A stretch of 62,967 bases of DNA from Actinomadura kijaniata NBRC 14229. Its GTDB lineage: Bacteria; Actinomycetota; Actinomycetes; Streptosporangiales; Streptosporangiaceae. Below the pieces are notes generated by a model. The model made no database searches, had not been told where the DNA came from, and saw only the letters and a program-made list of their open reading frames with translations. The stretch is taken from NCBI RefSeq assembly GCF_001552175.1, contig NZ_BCQR01000055.1:1-62967 (forward strand), written 5' to 3'. Made by a program: the position numbers and the translations under genes. Positions 59,941 through 62,967 of the stretch are shown here, in pieces (position 1 is the first letter of the stretch; each line of letters starts with the position of its first letter).

Positions 59941-60912
59941 ATGAAGGTCGCGTTGCTGGGCACCGGGTTCGGGCGGGCCCACGCCGCCCTCTACCACCGC
60001 AGTCCGCGCGTGGACGAGGTCGTCGTCTTCGGCCGGACCCCGGAGAAGCTGGCGAGGATCGCCGCCGACCACGGCTTCGCGACCACCACCGACCTCGACT
60101 CGGTCTACGCCGATCCCGACGTGGACCTGGTGGACGTCTGCCTGCCGGTCCCGCTGCACGCCGCCCACGCGGTCCGCGCCATGGAGGCGGGCAAGCACGT
60201 CCTGTGCGAGCTGCCCCTGGCCGCCGACCTGGACGAGGCCCGCCGCGTCGCCGAGGTGCGGGAGGCGACGGGCAGGCAGGCGTTCGTGGACATGTTCGCC
60301 CGTTTCGACCCGGCCACCGAGCACCTGCTCGCCGCCGTCGCCGACGGCCGCCACGGCGAGCTGCGGACGCTGGAGTTCGAGACCCGGGCGGCCCTGCTGT
60401 GGCCGGGCGCGACCATCGGACTGGACGTCATGGCCCTGGAGGTCCTCCACTCCGACCTCGACGTCATCGTCGCGGCCCTCGGGGCGCCGCGGTCGGTCAC
60501 CGCGGCGGGGGTGGACGCGGGCGACGGCCGCTCGGCGGCCGAGGTGCTGCTGGACTACCCCGGCCGGCTGGTCCGCTGCCTCGGCTCGTCGCTGAACCCG
60601 GTCGCGTTCGGCATGAGCGGCGGCTTCCGCGCCTCGTTCACCGGCGCCACCCTGGTCCGTTCCTTCTCGGGAGCCCCCGGGCACGGGATGACCGGCACGC
60701 TCACCGAGTACACCGCGCAGGGGGTCCGGACGGTCGACCTGCCCGGGCGCGACACCTACGCGGCGGTGATCGACCACGTCCTGGACTGCCTGGAGGGCCG
60801 GGCCGACAACCGGATCTCCCCGGCGAGCGTCCTGGACGGCCTGAAGGTCACCCTCGACGTCCACCACGCCCTGACCGGCGGTTTCACGGGGTCCCGTCGC
60901 GCAGCGCGGTGA
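59941..60912 (+). CDS. Gfo/Idh/MocA-family oxidoreductase
   Basis: A 323-residue NAD(P)-dependent dehydrogenase. The Rossmann part begins VALLGTGFGRAHAALYHRSP (about 3-22, GxGxxG) and includes VDLVDVCLPVPLHAAHAVRAMEAGKHVLCELPLA (split, about 68-101) with the family EKP motif replaced by ELP, so the usual catalytic/cofactor Lys is Leu here. The C-terminal sugar-binding-type domain follows. Sugar or inositol substrates are typical. ATG 59941 has GGAGGGGG upstream. Likely regulated by the divergent WYL protein. Confidence 0.88.
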   Translation: MKVALLGTGFGRAHAALYHRSPRVDEVVVFGRTPEKLARIAADHGFATTTDLDSVYADPDVDLVDVCLPVPLHAAHAVRAMEAGKHVLCELPLAADLDEARRVAEVREATGRQAFVDMFARFDPATEHLLAAVADGRHGELRTLEFETRAALLWPGATIGLDVMALEVLHSDLDVIVAALGAPRSVTAAGVDAGDGRSAAEVLLDYPGRLVRCLGSSLNPVAFGMSGGFRASFTGATLVRSFSGAPGHGMTGTLTEYTAQGVRTVDLPGRDTYAAVIDHVLDCLEGRADNRISPASVLDGLKVTLDVHHALTGGFTGSRRAAR

Positions 60913-61357
60913 CGACGGCGGTCAGTTCGGGGGTCTGGGTGCGGGGGAAGTGGAGGTGGGCGGTGGGCGCGAGCGTGAAGCCGCGGTCCCCGTCATGGCG
61001 CACCGCGACGTCCACCCGCCACGCCTCCGGGCCCCAGCGGGCCGTGACCCGGTCCCGGAACGGCGTCGCCGCCAGCGCGTTCAGGAACGCGAGCGCGTCC
61101 GGGCGCGGCATCTTCAGCCACGCGTAGCCGCGGTAGAACGCCGCGAACGCCTCGGTGGCGTGGTCGGGCGCCCGGTCCCCCAGCGCCCGCAGCGCGTCGG
61201 CGGCGTCCCCGAGGTCCTGGCAGGATCCCGCCGTGGCCCATCCTCCGGCCCAGACGGCGCGCACCAGCGGGACCAGCTCGACGTCGACGTCCACCGCCGT
61301 CCCGTCGGGCGCGGTGAGGGGTTCGGTGGGGTGGACGCCGGGCGGTGGTGAGGTCAT
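60884..61357 (-). CDS. Conserved hypothetical protein
   Basis: A 157-residue soluble protein. The motif VPLVRAVWAGGWATAGSCQDLGD (split, about 30-51) and the later RYGYAWLKMPRPDALAFLNAL-like segment recur in actinobacterial hypothetical proteins of this size. No catalytic signature is recognised. The single Cys near the N-terminal helix is conserved-looking. The 3' end overlaps the convergent oxidoreductase gene by 29 bases and its start lies 9 bases from the stop of the GlxA-type regulator, so it is probably cotranscribed with that gene. Confidence 0.75.
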   Translation of the reverse strand: MTSPPPGVHPTEPLTAPDGTAVDVDVELVPLVRAVWAGGWATAGSCQDLGDAADALRALGDRAPDHATEAFAAFYRGYAWLKMPRPDALAFLNALAATPFRDRVTARWGPEAWRVDVAVRHDGDRGFTLAPTAHLHFPRTQTPELTAVVTALRDGTP

Positions 61358-61366
61358 GGGACGTTC

Positions 61367-62317
61367 CTACCCTCGGAACGTGCGGCGGTAGGAGCGCGGC
61401 GACACCCCCACCGTCTCCCTCATGCGGCGGCGCAGGGAGGCGGCGGTGCCGAGGCCCACGTCCGCGGCGACGCGCTCCACCGGCAGGTCGGTGGTCTCCA
61501 GGAGCTGGCGGGCCCGCTCGACGCGCTGGCGCAGCAGCCACCGGGCGGGCGACATCCCGACCTCCTCGCGGAAGCGGCGGGTGAACGTCCGCACGCTCAC
61601 CGACTCCCGCTCGGCGAGGTCGCGCAGGGAGATCGGCCGGTCCAGATGGCGCAGGGCCCAGGCGCGGGCCGCGCTCGTCGAGGGCGAGCCCGGCTCGGTC
61701 ACGGGCCGGGGGATGTACTGGGCCTGCCCGCCGTCGCGGTGGGGCGGGACGACGGTGCGGCGGGCCACGTCGTTGGCGACCGCGGCCCCGTGGTCGGTGC
61801 GGATCATGTGGAGGCACAGGTCGATCCCGGCGGCCTCCCCCGCCGAGGTCAGCACGTCGCCCTCGTCGGTGTAGAGCACGTCGGGGTCCAGCCCGACCCG
61901 CGGGAACAACCGCCGGAACCGCTCGGCGGACTTCCAGTGCGTGGTCGCCCGCCGCCCGTCCAGCAGTCCGGCCGCCGCCAGCACGAACGCGCCCGTGCAG
62001 ATCGAGGCGATCCGCGTCCCCGGCCGGACGCGGGCCAGCGCTGCCCGCAGCGGCTCGTCCAGCCGGTCGGTCTCGTCGGCCCCGTGCGCGGCGGGGACGA
62101 CCACCGTGCGCGCCGCCGCAAGCGTCCCGGGCCCGCGCGGCACCCGCACCGCGAAGTCGGCGTCGGTGCGCACGTCGCCCGGCTCGGGCGTGCAGGTCAC
62201 CACCTCGTACAGCGGCTCCCCGCCGGCCCGGGCGCTCCCGAAGAGCTGGTGGACGATGCCGAGCTCCAGCGGCATCACCCCCGGGCGCACCAGCACCGCC
62301 ACCACATGACGCGTCAT
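61367..62317 (-). CDS. GlxA-type regulator (DJ-1/PfpI + AraC HTH)
   Basis: A 316-residue two-domain regulator. The N-terminal ~190 residues form a DJ-1/PfpI-like amidotransferase fold (VVAVLVRPGVMPLELG, IASICTGAFVLAAAGLLDG with Cys in the nucleophile elbow). The C-terminal ~100 residues carry the AraC double HTH (ISLRDLAERESVSVRTFTRR, LPVERVAADVGLGTAASLRR). Such proteins usually activate catabolic genes. Its ATG (62315-62317) overlaps the stop of the upstream MFS gene (ATGA), so transporter and regulator are cotranscribed. Confidence 0.93.
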   Translation of the reverse strand: MTRHVVAVLVRPGVMPLELGIVHQLFGSARAGGEPLYEVVTCTPEPGDVRTDADFAVRVPRGPGTLAAARTVVVPAAHGADETDRLDEPLRAALARVRPGTRIASICTGAFVLAAAGLLDGRRATTHWKSAERFRRLFPRVGLDPDVLYTDEGDVLTSAGEAAGIDLCLHMIRTDHGAAVANDVARRTVVPPHRDGGQAQYIPRPVTEPGSPSTSAARAWALRHLDRPISLRDLAERESVSVRTFTRRFREEVGMSPARWLLRQRVERARQLLETTDLPVERVAADVGLGTAASLRRRMRETVGVSPRSYRRTFRG

Positions 62318-62967
62318 GCGGTGATCCTTCCGGGCGGGACCCGCCGCAAACCCGCCGCCATCGCCGCGGCGACCAGGCACAGCGCCCCGGCCCCGGCCCA
62401 CATCGGCGTGTACTCCCCGGACGCGTCCCGCACGACGCCCCCGGCCAGCGCCATCATCCCGGCCCCGAGCTGGTGGGCGGCCAGCGTCCAGCCGAACACC
62501 ACGGCGCTCTCCCGCTCGCCGAACCGCTCGCGCACCGCGCCGAGCGCGATGGTCGGCGGCACGGTCGCGACGTCCAGCATCCCGAACACCACCGCGAACG
62601 CCACCAGCGACGGCCGCACCTGCGGCCCCAGCAGCGCGGGCAGCGCCAGCAGCGCCCCGCTCCGCAGCGCGTAGTACCCGGCCAGCAGCCACCGGGGGTC
62701 GTACCGGTCGGTCAGCCACCCCGACGCGACGGTCCCCGCGACGTTGCACACCCCGATCACGGTCAGCACCGACGCCGCCGCCGGGGCCGCCATCCCGTGG
62801 TCCCCGGCCGCCGCGACGAAGTGCGTCCACATGACGCCGTTGGTGGACATCCCGCAGATCGCGAACGTGCCCGCCAGCAGCCAGAACGTCCGCGTCCGCG
62901 CCGCGCTCCGCAGCACCGCCACCGCGCCCGGCCGCGCGCCGCCGTGCGCGCCGCCCCGCCCGCCGGG
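62314..62967 (-). CDS. MFS transporter, C-terminal part (cut by window edge)
   Basis: The frame runs off the right edge; about 217 residues are visible, ending at TGA 62316-62314. They show six membrane segments, roughly the second half of a 12-helix major-facilitator protein: FWLLAGTFAICGMSTNGVMW, SVLTVIGVCNVAGTVASGWLTDRYDPRW (GxLxDR-like loop after the second), and YTPMWAGAGALCLVAAAMAAG. The substrate is unknown. The stop codon overlaps the start of the GlxA-type regulator gene. Confidence 0.85.
   Translation of the reverse strand, partial: PGGRGGAHGGARPGAVAVLRSAARTRTFWLLAGTFAICGMSTNGVMWTHFVAAAGDHGMAAPAAASVLTVIGVCNVAGTVASGWLTDRYDPRWLLAGYYALRSGALLALPALLGPQVRPSLVAFAVVFGMLDVATVPPTIALGAVRERFGERESAVVFGWTLAAHQLGAGMMALAGGVVRDASGEYTPMWAGAGALCLVAAAMAAGLRRVPPGRITA

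Overview
The window is chromosomal DNA from a high-GC actinomycete. GTG and TTG starts are frequent, genes are tightly packed with 4-base start/stop overlaps, and WhiJ-type DUF5753/DUF397 genes and a GlgE alpha-glucan pathway are present. An Actinomadura-like (Thermomonosporaceae) host is my best guess, but it is inferred from gene content and not proven. About 63 protein genes, one tRNA and many hairpins or repeats can be supported.

Layout, left half. Bases 1-9531 hold the tail of a membrane protein, an enoyl-CoA hydratase, a lipoprotein serine hydrolase, a secreted HExxH protein and other small secreted or VOC proteins. They also hold a compact minus-strand unit (8733 down to 5709) of one DUF5753 regulator, three tandem DUF397 genes, a SUKH-4-like protein and a DUF4241 protein. 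A three-gene plus-strand unit of small unknown proteins diverges from it. Bases 9556-14078 carry a DUF1963 protein and an SNF2 helicase/SWIM zinc-finger pair. Bases 14088-22112 are ordinary metabolic and regulatory genes: an oxidoreductase/ArsR pair, AhpD-like, NmrA-like, P-loop kinase-like, M55 aminopeptidase, secreted lipase, an orphan histidine kinase and an Xre/membrane-protein pair.

Centre. glgP (minus) diverges from glgE-treS-mak (plus, 24960-30555), which convert glycogen/trehalose carbon to alpha-glucan through maltose-1-phosphate. The branching enzyme glgB, which normally follows mak directly, lies 16.6 kb downstream at 47142. The space between holds a surface-glycan locus: two GT2 glycosyltransferases, two paralogous CelD/BcsL-type acyltransferases, a NodB deacetylase, a Wzx-like flippase, a large polytopic membrane protein, a membrane-anchored GH39-like glycosidase, a cytochrome P450, a secreted protein and a GntR regulator. 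It also holds an 850-bp non-coding block of GC-rich tandem repeats and palindromes. This island is the best candidate for an undescribed system; its product cannot be read from sequence alone.

Right. Bases 49392-62967 contain an ACT protein, a Nudix-NYN fusion, a Ser/Thr kinase, a PaaI-like thioesterase, SppA coupled to a flavin reductase that seems to start at CTG, a TetR/membrane-protein pair, a start-less SRPBCC fragment, an immunity-like protein, a cupin and hutI. They also contain a selenocysteine tRNA (selC) that overlaps, on the opposite strand, the 3' end of a WYL regulator gene, followed by a Gfo/Idh/MocA oxidoreductase, a GlxA-type regulator and a truncated MFS transporter at the edge.
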